Part shown: piece by piece, positions 22,535-29,871 of the stretch | Position numbering within the stretch: the first letter of the stretch is position 1 | Layout: every line of letters begins with the position of its first letter | Assembly (NCBI GenBank): GCA_046155885.1 | Contig: JBJXFU010000084.1 | Coordinates: 1 to 29,871 of the forward strand | Origin: JAOADN01 sp046155885 | GTDB taxonomy: Bacteria > Pseudomonadota > Alphaproteobacteria > Rhodobacterales > Rhodobacteraceae | Direction: 5' to 3' | DNA: 29,871 nucleotides | Notes under the pieces: generated by a model | The model's database searches: none | Told to the model about the DNA's origin: nothing | What the model saw: only the letters and a program-made list of their open reading frames with translations | Made by a program: the position numbers and the translations under genes

Positions 22535-23563
22535 TCAGCAGCCGGGAACCGCACCAGCGGCGACGCCGGCGCAGGCCTGGTCCTTGGTGATGTGGCCCGC
22601 GTCGATGGCGACGGTGATGTTATCCTTGGTGATCGGCGTGGGGGCGAGGAGGATGGAGTTCATCTCGACGCCGTTCTTGCCGCCCGAGAACTTGGCAACA
22701 CCGGGGATCGCGGCCATGTCGATACCTTCGGCCAGCGCATTGGCAGCTTCACCGGCCACCTTGCCGAGGTCCTTGGCGTTCTTCCACACCGAGACGGTCT
22801 GGGTGCCGAGCGCCACGCGGTTGATGGCGGCGAGGTCGCCGTCCTGGCCGCCGACCGGGATGCCGGCCATGCCCTGTGCGGTCAGCGCCGCGACGACGCC
22901 CGAGGCCATGCCGTCGTTCTCGGAAAGAACGGCGTCAACCTTGTTGCCGGTCGAGGTCAGGCACTGTTCCATGTTCTTCTGGGCGTTGTCGGGCTTCCAG
23001 CCATCGGTGAAGGTCTCGCAGACGTTCATGATCTTGCCGGAATCGAGCGACTCCTTGAGCACTTCCATCATGCCCTGGAACAGGAAGGTCGCGTTCGGGT
23101 CGCCCTTGTCGCCCTTGATGAAGGCGTAGTTGCCTTCCGGCTTCACCTTGGAGACTTCCTGGGCGATGATGCGGCCGACGCCGACGTTGTCGAAGGTGAT
23201 GTAGAGCGCGTTCGGGTCTTCGAACTGCACGTCATAGGCGATCGCCTTGATGCCGGCATCGCTCAGCGCCTTGATCGAGGGCAGGATGGCGTCCGAGTCG
23301 AAGGCGACGACCAGAACCACGTCCGGCTTCTGCGAAATCAGGCTTTCGATGTCGGCGGCCTGCTTCTGGGCCGAGCCCTGCGCGTCGGTCGAGATGTAGG
23401 TGTTGCCGGCGGCTTCGACGACGGCCTTGATCGCCGCTTCGTCGGTCTTCCAGCGCTCTTCCTGGAAGGTTTTCCAGGAAACCGCGATCGTCTTGCCTTC
23501 GGCGTGCACCGAAGTCGCGAAGCCTGCCGCGAGCACCGCGGCGGCAGCAATAGCCTTATGCAT
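22535..23563 (-). CDS. xylF: D-xylose ABC transporter, periplasmic substrate-binding protein
   Basis: XylF captures D-xylose in the periplasm and delivers it to XylHG. The 342-residue protein has an N-terminal signal peptide (MHKAIAAAAVLAAGFATSVHA, cleavage expected after the AxA-like VHA) and the two-lobed periplasmic binding fold of LacI/RbsB type. Segments follow the enteric XylF pattern: EERWKTDEAAI, VVAFDSDAILPSIKALSDAGIKAIAYD, YITFDNVGVG, KGDKGDPNATFLFQGMMEVLK, TDGWKPDNAQKNMEQCLT, VGGQDGDLAAI and LGTQTVSVWK. A strong site GGGAGG lies 6 bases before the ATG at 23561-23563. It is the first gene of the operon and follows a 5' leader of about 90 bases that contains a hairpin. Confidence 0.95.
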   Translation of the reverse strand: MHKAIAAAAVLAAGFATSVHAEGKTIAVSWKTFQEERWKTDEAAIKAVVEAAGNTYISTDAQGSAQKQAADIESLISQKPDVVLVVAFDSDAILPSIKALSDAGIKAIAYDVQFEDPNALYITFDNVGVGRIIAQEVSKVKPEGNYAFIKGDKGDPNATFLFQGMMEVLKESLDSGKIMNVCETFTDGWKPDNAQKNMEQCLTSTGNKVDAVLSENDGMASGVVAALTAQGMAGIPVGGQDGDLAAINRVALGTQTVSVWKNAKDLGKVAGEAANALAEGIDMAAIPGVAKFSGGKNGVEMNSILLAPTPITKDNITVAIDAGHITKDQACAGVAAGAVPGC

Positions 23564-23602
23564 GTAGTACCTCCCAAGGATGGGCCTTGAGCAATGGCCC
23601 CT

Positions 23603-23622
23603 CGCCGGCGGATTCGCCGGTG
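23603..23622 (-). promoter_or_regulatory. Hairpin in the xylF 5' leader
   Basis: CGCCGGCG and CGCCGGTG can form an 8-bp stem (one G-U pair) with a 4-base loop, 40 bases upstream of the xylF ATG on the minus strand. No T run follows, so an mRNA-stabilising or translational role is likelier than termination. It resembles no riboswitch I know. Confidence 0.4.
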
Positions 23623-23644
23623 TGAAGGGAAATTGCCCCCAATA

Positions 23645-23661
23645 AATTTAGTTGTCAAATT
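23645..23661. promoter_or_regulatory. Candidate ROK-repressor operator over a TTGACA -35 box for xylF
   Basis: AATTT-N7-AAATT is an inverted repeat in the only AT-rich part of the 225-bp divergent xylF/ROK gap. On the minus strand a perfect TTGACA (23653-23658) lies within it; a matching -10 box is not obvious (CAATTT at 17-base spacing is poor). A ROK repressor is transcribed divergently, so binding here would block xylF transcription. Two or three copies of ATCGG/CCGAT (23695-23719) form a second set of inverted repeats nearer the ROK gene. Both sites are assigned by position and symmetry only. Confidence 0.45.
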
Positions 23662-23788
23662 AAAAAGCATCGGACACACTGCGGCAGCAGGAGTATCGGC
23701 CACCGATCATGCCAATCGGGACAGAAAATGGTCAGGCATACTGCCCTTTGCCCGCTGATATCGGGGCTTTTGTTTGGGGACCGAATTA

Positions 23789-25063
23789 ATGCACCGCCGG
23801 GCGGAAAGGGGTCAGGGTGCGCCGGCACGCGGCTGCGGTCCGCTGATTCCACCCCTTTCGGAAAGCTCGCGTTCGCTCCGCCAGCAGGTCTTCGAGCGGG
23901 TCCGTGCCGCAGGCACCATGCCGCGCGTGCAGGTCGCCAAAGAGCTGAACGTCAGCCCGGCGACGGTGACCACCATCACCTCGGAACTGATCGAGGCCGG
24001 TCTTTTGCACGAAGTGACAACCCTTCGCGACACCGATCCGGTGCGCGGGCGCCCGGCGGTGGCGCTCGGCGTCCGGCCGAACGCCCACATCGTCGCCGGG
24101 ATCAAGCTTTCGGACCGCGAACATACGGCGGTGGTGGTCGACTTCGCGGGAAACCTGATTGCGGACCTGTCGGTTTCGCGCAGCCCGGGCGCAATGGAGC
24201 CTACGGCGCTTTACGACACCGTGGATGCGCTGCTGTCGGACGTCTGCGCCAAGGCCGGGCTGACCCCCGGATCGCTCTCGGCGGTCGGAATCGGGGTTCC
24301 GGGCTATGTCGAGGCCGATACCGGGACCGTGCTCTGGACGCCGGTGCTGTCAGTCCGACGGCTGCCGCTGGCTGCGGCCCTGACCGCGCGGCTTCGCCTG
24401 CCGGTCTATGTGGACAACGACGCCAACCTCGTCTCGATGGCCGAACTCTGGTTCGGAGCGGGGCGGGGACGGTCGGACTTTGCGGTGGTGACGATCGAAC
24501 ACGGGGTCGGCATGGGGCTGGTTCTGAACCACCGGGTCTATCGCGGCGCGCGCGGTTTGGGCATGGAGCTTGGCCATATCAAGGTCCAGCTCGACGGCGC
24601 GCTTTGCCGCTGCGGGCAGCGCGGCTGCCTTGAGGCCTATGTCGCAGACTACGCGCTGGTGCGCGAAGCCACGACGGCGCTGAACTGGTCGGTGCGCGAG
24701 ATGCAGTCGGTGAACATGCTTCTTGAAAGCCTCTACGACCATGCCAAGGCCGGCAATGCCGCCGCGCGATCGATCTTCCACCGTGCCGGGCGCTATCTGG
24801 CGCTGGGGCTGGCGAATGTGGTGAACCTGTTTGACCCGGGCCTGATCATCCTGTCCGGCGAAAGGATGCGGTACGATTACCTTTACGCCGGCGAGACCCT
24901 GGCCGAAATCCAGGCGCTGGCCATCGACTCCGGCCGCCCGCCGCCGAAGATCGAGATCCACGCCTGGGGGGATCTTCTGTGGGCGCATGGCGCGGCGGCG
25001 CTGGCTTTGGCGCAGGTCACCGAGGGGCTGGTCGGCCCGCAGCGGGAAATGGCCGCGCAGTAG
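23789..25063 (+). CDS. ROK-family transcriptional repressor of the xylose operon (XylR/NagC type)
   Basis: ROK repressors join an N-terminal winged helix-turn-helix to a sugar-kinase-like sensor. The 424-residue protein has the HTH at about residues 40-75 (MPRVQVAKELNVSPATVTTITSELIEAGLL). The ROK domain follows, with VVDFAGNLI, VGIGVPGYVEADTG, YVDNDANLVSMAELWFGAGRG and HGVGMGLVLN. The zinc motif is CRCGQRGCLEAYV (about residues 278-290), and LGLANVVNLFDPGLIILSGE lies near 345. ATG 23789, with GGGGA 8 bases upstream, is preferred over a TTG five codons earlier. It is divergent from xylF and 3 bp from the convergent beta-propeller gene. By context it should respond to xylose or xylulose and control xylFHGBA. 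Confidence 0.9.
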   Translation: MHRRAERGQGAPARGCGPLIPPLSESSRSLRQQVFERVRAAGTMPRVQVAKELNVSPATVTTITSELIEAGLLHEVTTLRDTDPVRGRPAVALGVRPNAHIVAGIKLSDREHTAVVVDFAGNLIADLSVSRSPGAMEPTALYDTVDALLSDVCAKAGLTPGSLSAVGIGVPGYVEADTGTVLWTPVLSVRRLPLAAALTARLRLPVYVDNDANLVSMAELWFGAGRGRSDFAVVTIEHGVGMGLVLNHRVYRGARGLGMELGHIKVQLDGALCRCGQRGCLEAYVADYALVREATTALNWSVREMQSVNMLLESLYDHAKAGNAAARSIFHRAGRYLALGLANVVNLFDPGLIILSGERMRYDYLYAGETLAEIQALAIDSGRPPPKIEIHAWGDLLWAHGAAALALAQVTEGLVGPQREMAAQ

Positions 25064-25066
25064 GGT

Positions 25067-25903
25067 CTATTCCGGCGGACAATAGCGGACAAAGGCGAAG
25101 GCCGCGCTGTCGGGGCGCCAGCAGGGTACGTTGATGGAACCCTGTCCGCCGAACAGCGCGACAACCACACGCGACTTCCCGCCGGCGGACGGCATCAGGC
25201 GCAGTTCCACGTCCAGATCGCGCGGATGCCCCTCGGTGCCCGGGGAATAGGCGAGGTACAGGACCTGCCTGCCATCGGGCGAAGGGTGCGGAAACCAGTT
25301 CACCCGGTCATCGCCGGTCATCCGCTGCCGGTCGCGCCCGTCGGGGCGGACACGCCAGAGCTGCATTCCCTTTCCGCCCTGGTCCGAGTTGAACCAGAGC
25401 CACGCGCCGTCGGGCGTATAGTCGGGCCCGTCGTGGTGCCCGCCGCCCGAAGTCACCCGAAGCTCGTCGCCGCCTTCGGCCGGGATGGTGTAGATGTCGA
25501 AGTCCCCGCCGCGCACCGCCGCATAGGCCAGCCGCGCCCCATCCGGCGACCAGCCGTGCCACCAGGACGGCGTGTTGGGCGTGACCTGCTGCGGCTCGCC
25601 GCCGCCGAGCGGAAGCGTGTAGATGCAGGACTTCCCGGACACCGTGTGGTTCGAGATGGCCAGCGTCCGGCCGTCCGGCGATACGCCGTGATCGTTGTTC
25701 AGCTGCGTGGCGAAACCAGTATCTATTTCGGCCAAATCAGGCCGGTCAAGCGATACGCGGAAAAGCCGCCCGCCGCCGTTGACGATCAGCGCCGACCCGT
25801 CCGGCAGCCAGTTCGGGGCTTCGATCAGGCGGCGGGTCTCCAGCACGACATGCTCATGCCCCGTCGCAAGCTCGTGGATGCAGAGGGCCGAGCGCATCGT
25901 CAT
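25067..25903 (-). CDS. Cytosolic PD40/TolB-like beta-propeller protein of unknown function
   Basis: The 278-residue protein has no signal peptide or membrane segment, so it is not a periplasmic TolB. Six PDG-type repeats mark the blades of a propeller: NWLPDG (31-36), GVSPDG (73-78), GWSPDG (117-122), DYTPDG (161-166), HPSPDG (206-211) and CWRPD (261-265). Four histidines lie just ahead of or within these turns (H72, H116, H157, H206), with a cysteine at C261. Such residues at blade starts often face the central channel. It is the last gene of a minus-strand sugar-catabolic run; its ATG overlaps the aldo/keto reductase stop (ATGA), though a second ATG two codons later has better spacing to GAGG. 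A sugar lyase or epimerase role is possible, but no function is established. Confidence 0.75.
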   Translation of the reverse strand: MTMRSALCIHELATGHEHVVLETRRLIEAPNWLPDGSALIVNGGGRLFRVSLDRPDLAEIDTGFATQLNNDHGVSPDGRTLAISNHTVSGKSCIYTLPLGGGEPQQVTPNTPSWWHGWSPDGARLAYAAVRGGDFDIYTIPAEGGDELRVTSGGGHHDGPDYTPDGAWLWFNSDQGGKGMQLWRVRPDGRDRQRMTGDDRVNWFPHPSPDGRQVLYLAYSPGTEGHPRDLDVELRLMPSAGGKSRVVVALFGGQGSINVPCWRPDSAAFAFVRYCPPE

Positions 25904-26931
25904 ACCTCAAGTTCGGCAGAGCGCTTCCAGAGGTTCATGTCCTTCTCTTCGCTGACGGCGTCGATGGCGGCAAGCTCGTCGTCGGAGAAGTCCGGCCGCC
26001 CGAGCGCACCGACGCAATCGGTGATCTGTTCGGGCCGCGACGCGCCGATCAGCGCCGAGGTGATCGCTCCGCCGCGCAGCACCCAGGCCAGCGCCATCTG
26101 GGCCAGCGTCTGCCCACGCGCGTCGGCGATCGCCGCCAGCCTGCGGACCGCGCCGACGGTCTTCTCCACCTCGGTTGGTTCCAGCGACTTGTCCTGGGCG
26201 GCGCGGCTGCCGGGCGGGATGCCCCTGAGGTACTTGCTGGTCAGCAACCCCTGCGCCAGCGGCACGAAGGCGATCGAGCCGACGCCAAGCTCTGTCAGGG
26301 TGTCCTTCAGCCCGTCGGTCTCGACCCAGCGGTTCAGGATGCTGTAGCTCGGCTGGTGAATCACCAGCGGAGTTCCAAGTTCCTTCAGGATCCTCGCCGC
26401 CTCGCGCGTGCGGGCAGAGTTGTAGCTGGAGATGCCGGCATAGAGCGCCCGTCCTGACCGGACGATGTGGTCGAGGGCGCCCATCGTCTCTTCCAGCGGC
26501 GTGTCCGGGTCGAAGCGGTGCGAATAGAAGATGTCCACATAGTCGACACCCATCCGCTTCAGCGACTGGTCACAGGAAGCGATCATGTACTTGCGGCTGC
26601 CGAACTCGCCATAGGGCCCGGGCCACATCAGATACCCGGCCTTGGACGAGATGATCAGTTCGTCCCGGTAGCCGCGGAAATCGGTGCGGAGGATTTCGCC
26701 GAAGGCCTCTTCGGCGCTGCCGGGCGGCGGGCCGTAGTTGTTGGCCAGGTCGAAATGCGTGATCCCGAGGTCGAACGCCGTGCGGCAGAGCGCCTGCTTC
26801 AGATCGTGACGCGTGTCATGGCCGAAGTTGTGCCAAAGCCCCAGCGACAGGGCGGGCAGCATCAACCCGCTGCGCCCGCAGCGGCGGTATTGCATGGCCG
26901 AATAGCGGTCTTCGGCCGGGATGTAGCTCAT
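25900..26931 (-). CDS. gpr: Aldo/keto reductase, Gpr/YghZ type (L-glyceraldehyde 3-phosphate reductase-like)
   Basis: The protein follows E. coli YghZ/Gpr closely over its 343 residues: MQYRRCGRSGLMLPALSLG, ALSLGLWHNFGHD, AFDLGITHFDLANNYGPPPGSAEE, RDELIISSKAGYLMWPGPYG, SLKRMGVDYVDIFYSHR and PLVIHQPSYSILNRWVE. The catalytic tetrad of aldo/keto reductases is visible as Asp and Tyr in FDLANNYG, Lys in SSKAGY and His in YSHR. IGASRPEQITDCVGAL is the C-terminal NADP 2'-phosphate region. E. coli YghZ reduces L-glyceraldehyde 3-phosphate and methylglyoxal; here the true substrate may be a sugar intermediate of the neighbouring Gfo/Idh and TIM-barrel enzymes. A site TTAGGAG lies 6 bases before the ATG. 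Confidence 0.9.
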   Translation of the reverse strand: MSYIPAEDRYSAMQYRRCGRSGLMLPALSLGLWHNFGHDTRHDLKQALCRTAFDLGITHFDLANNYGPPPGSAEEAFGEILRTDFRGYRDELIISSKAGYLMWPGPYGEFGSRKYMIASCDQSLKRMGVDYVDIFYSHRFDPDTPLEETMGALDHIVRSGRALYAGISSYNSARTREAARILKELGTPLVIHQPSYSILNRWVETDGLKDTLTELGVGSIAFVPLAQGLLTSKYLRGIPPGSRAAQDKSLEPTEVEKTVGAVRRLAAIADARGQTLAQMALAWVLRGGAITSALIGASRPEQITDCVGALGRPDFSDDELAAIDAVSEEKDMNLWKRSAELEV

Positions 26932-26945
26932 GGCGCGCTCCTAAG

Positions 26946-26975
26946 GCGGGACGGCGGCTTTGTGCGCCGCCCCGC
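26946..26975 (-). other. Strong intercistronic stem-loop between the oxidoreductase and aldo/keto reductase genes
   Basis: GCGGGACGGCG and CGCCGCCCCGC pair over 11 positions (one G-U pair when read on the minus strand) with an 8-base loop, in the 59-bp gap. The TTAGGAG ribosome binding site follows directly, without a T run. It probably affects mRNA stability or read-through rather than ending transcription outright. Confidence 0.55.
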
Positions 26976-26990
26976 GCCGTTATCGCAAGC

Positions 26991-28118
26991 CTATTTCATC
27001 AGCGCCTTCGCCTCGGCCGCCGAAAGCGCCGCCGGGCGGTCGCAGGTGGTCGTCATCGTCACGAACTTGCCGCTCTCGCCGGACTTGAGGCAGGCGGCCA
27101 TCACCTCGACCGCGTGCAGCGCAAGCTCCATCGAGCAGCGGTGCGGGCGTCCCTGCTGGATGGCGACGGCCATGTCGGCCAGTCCGGCGGTGCGGTAGTT
27201 GGCCATCATTCCCTGCGCGTGCTTTTCGTTGGGCACGCCGAACGGATGCTTCGTCGCGTCGATGTCCGTGGTCGCGGGCCCGTGGCCGGTGACCTGCACC
27301 GTGCCGCCGAAGAAGTTCGGGTCGGGCACGTAGATCGACCCTTCGGTGCCGTAAAGCTCCATGTTCGCGTGCCGGTGCGCCCAGACATCCCACGAAGTCG
27401 AAAGCGTGATGGTCGCCCCCGACCGGAAGTCGAGAAGCGCGTGGATGTTGGTGGGGGTCTTCACCGGCACCGTCTGGCCCTGGCGCGGGCCGGGTGTGGA
27501 AATCGTCCGGTCGGCGAAGGACGCAGTGGCCAGCGCGGCCACCCGGGCCACCGGGCCCAGAAGCTGGATCAGGTTCGTGACGTAGTAGGGGCCCAGGTCC
27601 AGCATGGGCCCGGCGCCCGGCAGGAAGAAGAAGTCGGGGTTCGGGTGCCAGTGTTCCATCCCGTGGTTCAGCACATGCGCCGTACCGGCGACGATCTTGC
27701 CCACCCGGCCTTCGTCGATGGCCGCCCGCGCCGCCTGATGCGCGCCGCCGAGGAACGTGTCGGGCGCCGACCCGATCCGCAGGCCCTTGGCCTTGCAGAT
27801 CGCCCGCAGGTCCTCGCCCTGTTCCAAGGACAGCACGAACGGCTTTTCGGAATAGGCGTGTTTGCCGGCCTGAAGGATGCTTTTCGTCACCGGGTAATGC
27901 GCATCGGGGATCGTCAGGTTCACCACGATGTCGATGTCCTTGGCGGCCAGCAGGTCGTCGACCGACTGCGCCCTGACCCCGAACTCCTTCGCCCGCGCCT
28001 CGGCGGCGGCGGGGTTCACGTCGGCGACAGCCCGTACCTCAAGCCCCTTGAACAGCGGCGAAAGCCGCAGGTAGGCGGCCGAGATATTGCCTGCCCCGAT
28101 GATGCCGATGCCTTGCAT
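26991..28118 (-). CDS. Gfo/Idh/MocA-family NAD(P)-dependent oxidoreductase
   Basis: These enzymes oxidise or reduce sugars and inositols. The 375-residue protein has the N-terminal Rossmann loop GIIGAGNISAAYL (residues 4-16), VADVNPAAAEARAKEFG and the catalytic-lysine motif SEKPFVLSLEQG near residue 90. The GFO C-terminal domain includes HWHPNPDFFFLPGAGPMLDLGPYYVTNLIQLLG, with the conserved DLGPYY substrate-site segment (about residues 174-179). GAGGAGAG precedes the ATG by 6 bases. It lies 12 bp after the TIM-barrel isomerase and 59 bp before the aldo/keto reductase, all in one direction. The exact sugar cannot be named; Gfo/Idh plus TIM-barrel isomerase pairs commonly degrade keto-sugars, inositols or disaccharide derivatives. 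Confidence 0.88.
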   Translation of the reverse strand: MQGIGIIGAGNISAAYLRLSPLFKGLEVRAVADVNPAAAEARAKEFGVRAQSVDDLLAAKDIDIVVNLTIPDAHYPVTKSILQAGKHAYSEKPFVLSLEQGEDLRAICKAKGLRIGSAPDTFLGGAHQAARAAIDEGRVGKIVAGTAHVLNHGMEHWHPNPDFFFLPGAGPMLDLGPYYVTNLIQLLGPVARVAALATASFADRTISTPGPRQGQTVPVKTPTNIHALLDFRSGATITLSTSWDVWAHRHANMELYGTEGSIYVPDPNFFGGTVQVTGHGPATTDIDATKHPFGVPNEKHAQGMMANYRTAGLADMAVAIQQGRPHRCSMELALHAVEVMAACLKSGESGKFVTMTTTCDRPAALSAAEAKALMK

Positions 28119-28130
28119 GCCGCGCTCTCC

Positions 28131-28886
28131 TCACATTGCCTTAAGTGCATTGATCGACCGGGTCGCGAACCGGCGGTCGTCGCTGGGGTTATCGTGCTCG
28201 ACGACGAAGTAGGCCGTCCCCGCCTTCTTCAGCGCCGCCATCAGAGCCGCCCAGGGCATGGTGCCCGCGCCCACATCCGACCAGCCGTCTTCATCCTCGC
28301 ACTGGCCGGCGGGCGCGATGTCTTTCACATGCGCCGCGCGGATGCGCCCGCCGTGCCTGGCGATGGTGTCCATCGGATCGCGGTTCCCGCGCACCGCCCA
28401 TGCCACGTCGAATTCCAGCACCAGGCTGTCATCCGCCGCAAGCATCAGGTCCAGCGGCAGGTGCCCGCCATCGGTGGGCACATATTCGAAATCATGGTTG
28501 TGATAGCCGAAGAACAGACCCGCATCCCGATAGGGCGCCCCGACCCTGGCCAGCGCCGCGCCATAGGCGGACCAGCCCTTTGCGTCGCTCGGCCGGTCGT
28601 CCTGCGCGATGTGGGGTACGATCACGCCCTTCAACCCCACCGTCTTCGCAATGCGCAGCACCCTGGGCGCGTCATTTGCCACCATCTCGAACCCGAAATG
28701 CCCCGTCGGCATGGCAAGCCCGGTATCCTTCAGGCCGCGCGCCAGCCCGGAAAGCGCCGCGTCATCCGCGTAAAGCCCGCCATAGCCTTCGACCTGCGTG
28801 TAGCCGGCATCGGCGACCATCCGGAGCGTCGACGAAAGCGGCGGGTGGTTGCGGGAGCTGTAGAGCTGATAGGAAAAGTCGGTCAT
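28131..28886 (-). CDS. Sugar phosphate isomerase/epimerase (xylose isomerase-like TIM barrel)
   Basis: The 251-residue protein is an AP-endonuclease-2 type TIM barrel as in IolE, IolI and hydroxypyruvate isomerase. Metal and catalytic positions are suggested by VEGYGGLYAD near the N-terminus, FFGYHNHDFEYVP (about residues 124-136), LVLEFDVAWAVRGNRDP (about 154-170), RAAHVKDIAP (about 182-191) and YFVVEHDNPSDD (Glu at the C-terminal strand). The HNHDFE and VEHDNP pair is common in enzymes coupled to Gfo/Idh dehydrogenases. AAAGGA lies 6 bases before the ATG. It is the first catabolic gene after the ABC ATPase gene, 144 bp away; that gap has a 6-bp inverted repeat GCGGCC/GGCCGC at 28941-28957 and no other recognisable site. 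Confidence 0.87.
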   Translation of the reverse strand: MTDFSYQLYSSRNHPPLSSTLRMVADAGYTQVEGYGGLYADDAALSGLARGLKDTGLAMPTGHFGFEMVANDAPRVLRIAKTVGLKGVIVPHIAQDDRPSDAKGWSAYGAALARVGAPYRDAGLFFGYHNHDFEYVPTDGGHLPLDLMLAADDSLVLEFDVAWAVRGNRDPMDTIARHGGRIRAAHVKDIAPAGQCEDEDGWSDVGAGTMPWAALMAALKKAGTAYFVVEHDNPSDDRRFATRSINALKAM

Positions 28887-29030
28887 CGTGGGTCCTTTCG
28901 GGAACCACAGGTCGCGGACCTGGGGTCATGGGGCTTGCACGCGGCCACTGCGGCCGCTGCATGGAGTTAAGGGCGGATCGTGCCCTGGCGGGGCGGGAAG
29001 CACATCACGGCGTCGGCCCGAATCCGCCGC

Positions 29031-29871
<841 letters not shown>

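Noticed and set aside
20970..23129. 719-codon plus-strand frame opposite xylH and xylF
   Set aside because: Antisense shadow with very high His/Arg/Asp content and no recognisable domain.

Overview
The window is a GC-rich chromosomal segment of an alphaproteobacterium, most likely a member of the Rhodobacterales (Rhodobacteraceae). The grounds are the family-like protein sequences, the alphaproteobacterial core gene order (hrcA-grpE beside rph-rdgB-hemW; rsmG-parA-parB with parS sites; mnmG-mnmE-rho; maf-aroE-coaE-dnaQ) and the very high G+C. No genus can be named from the sequence alone. I see no rRNA, tRNA, CRISPR array, insertion sequence or phage gene.

Bases 1-16733 are informational and housekeeping. 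From the left: the 3' end of mutS; a convergent methyltransferase gene of lower G+C that looks 5'-truncated; the hrcA-grpE heat-shock pair on the minus strand; a divergent plus-strand run rph-rdgB-hemW behind a 12-bp G-rich tandem repeat; then a long minus-strand series rho-mnmE-mnmG-rsmG-parA-parB (in order of transcription) carrying two parS palindromes; then hemJ. A 396-bp divergent gap between hemJ and maf holds AT-rich patches and one good DnaA-box-like 9-mer. It is the best candidate here for a replication-origin region, by analogy with the alphaproteobacterial neighbourhood of maf-aroE-coaE-dnaQ. The plus-strand genes maf-aroE-coaE-dnaQ overlap end to start.

Bases 16727-25063 are a D-xylose module. 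A divergently transcribed ROK-family repressor faces the minus-strand operon xylF-xylH-xylG-xylB-xylA (binding protein, permease, ATPase, xylulokinase, xylose isomerase). A strong stem-loop lies between xylF and xylH. A polyprenol-phosphate sugar transferase lies downstream on the same strand.

Bases 25067-29871 are a second sugar module, all on the minus strand and read from right to left: the ATPase of a CUT1-type sugar ABC transporter (running off the window), a TIM-barrel sugar-phosphate isomerase/epimerase, a Gfo/Idh/MocA oxidoreductase, a Gpr/YghZ-like aldo/keto reductase, and a cytosolic six-repeat PD40 beta-propeller protein. The substrate of this pathway cannot be read from the sequence.

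Most of the window is orthodox. The points most worth checking are the origin-like hemJ-maf gap, the parS palindromes built into rsmG and the mnmG start codon, the reversal of strand G/C asymmetry across the parS region, the compositionally foreign methyltransferase remnant, and the possible histidine-lined channel of the beta-propeller protein.
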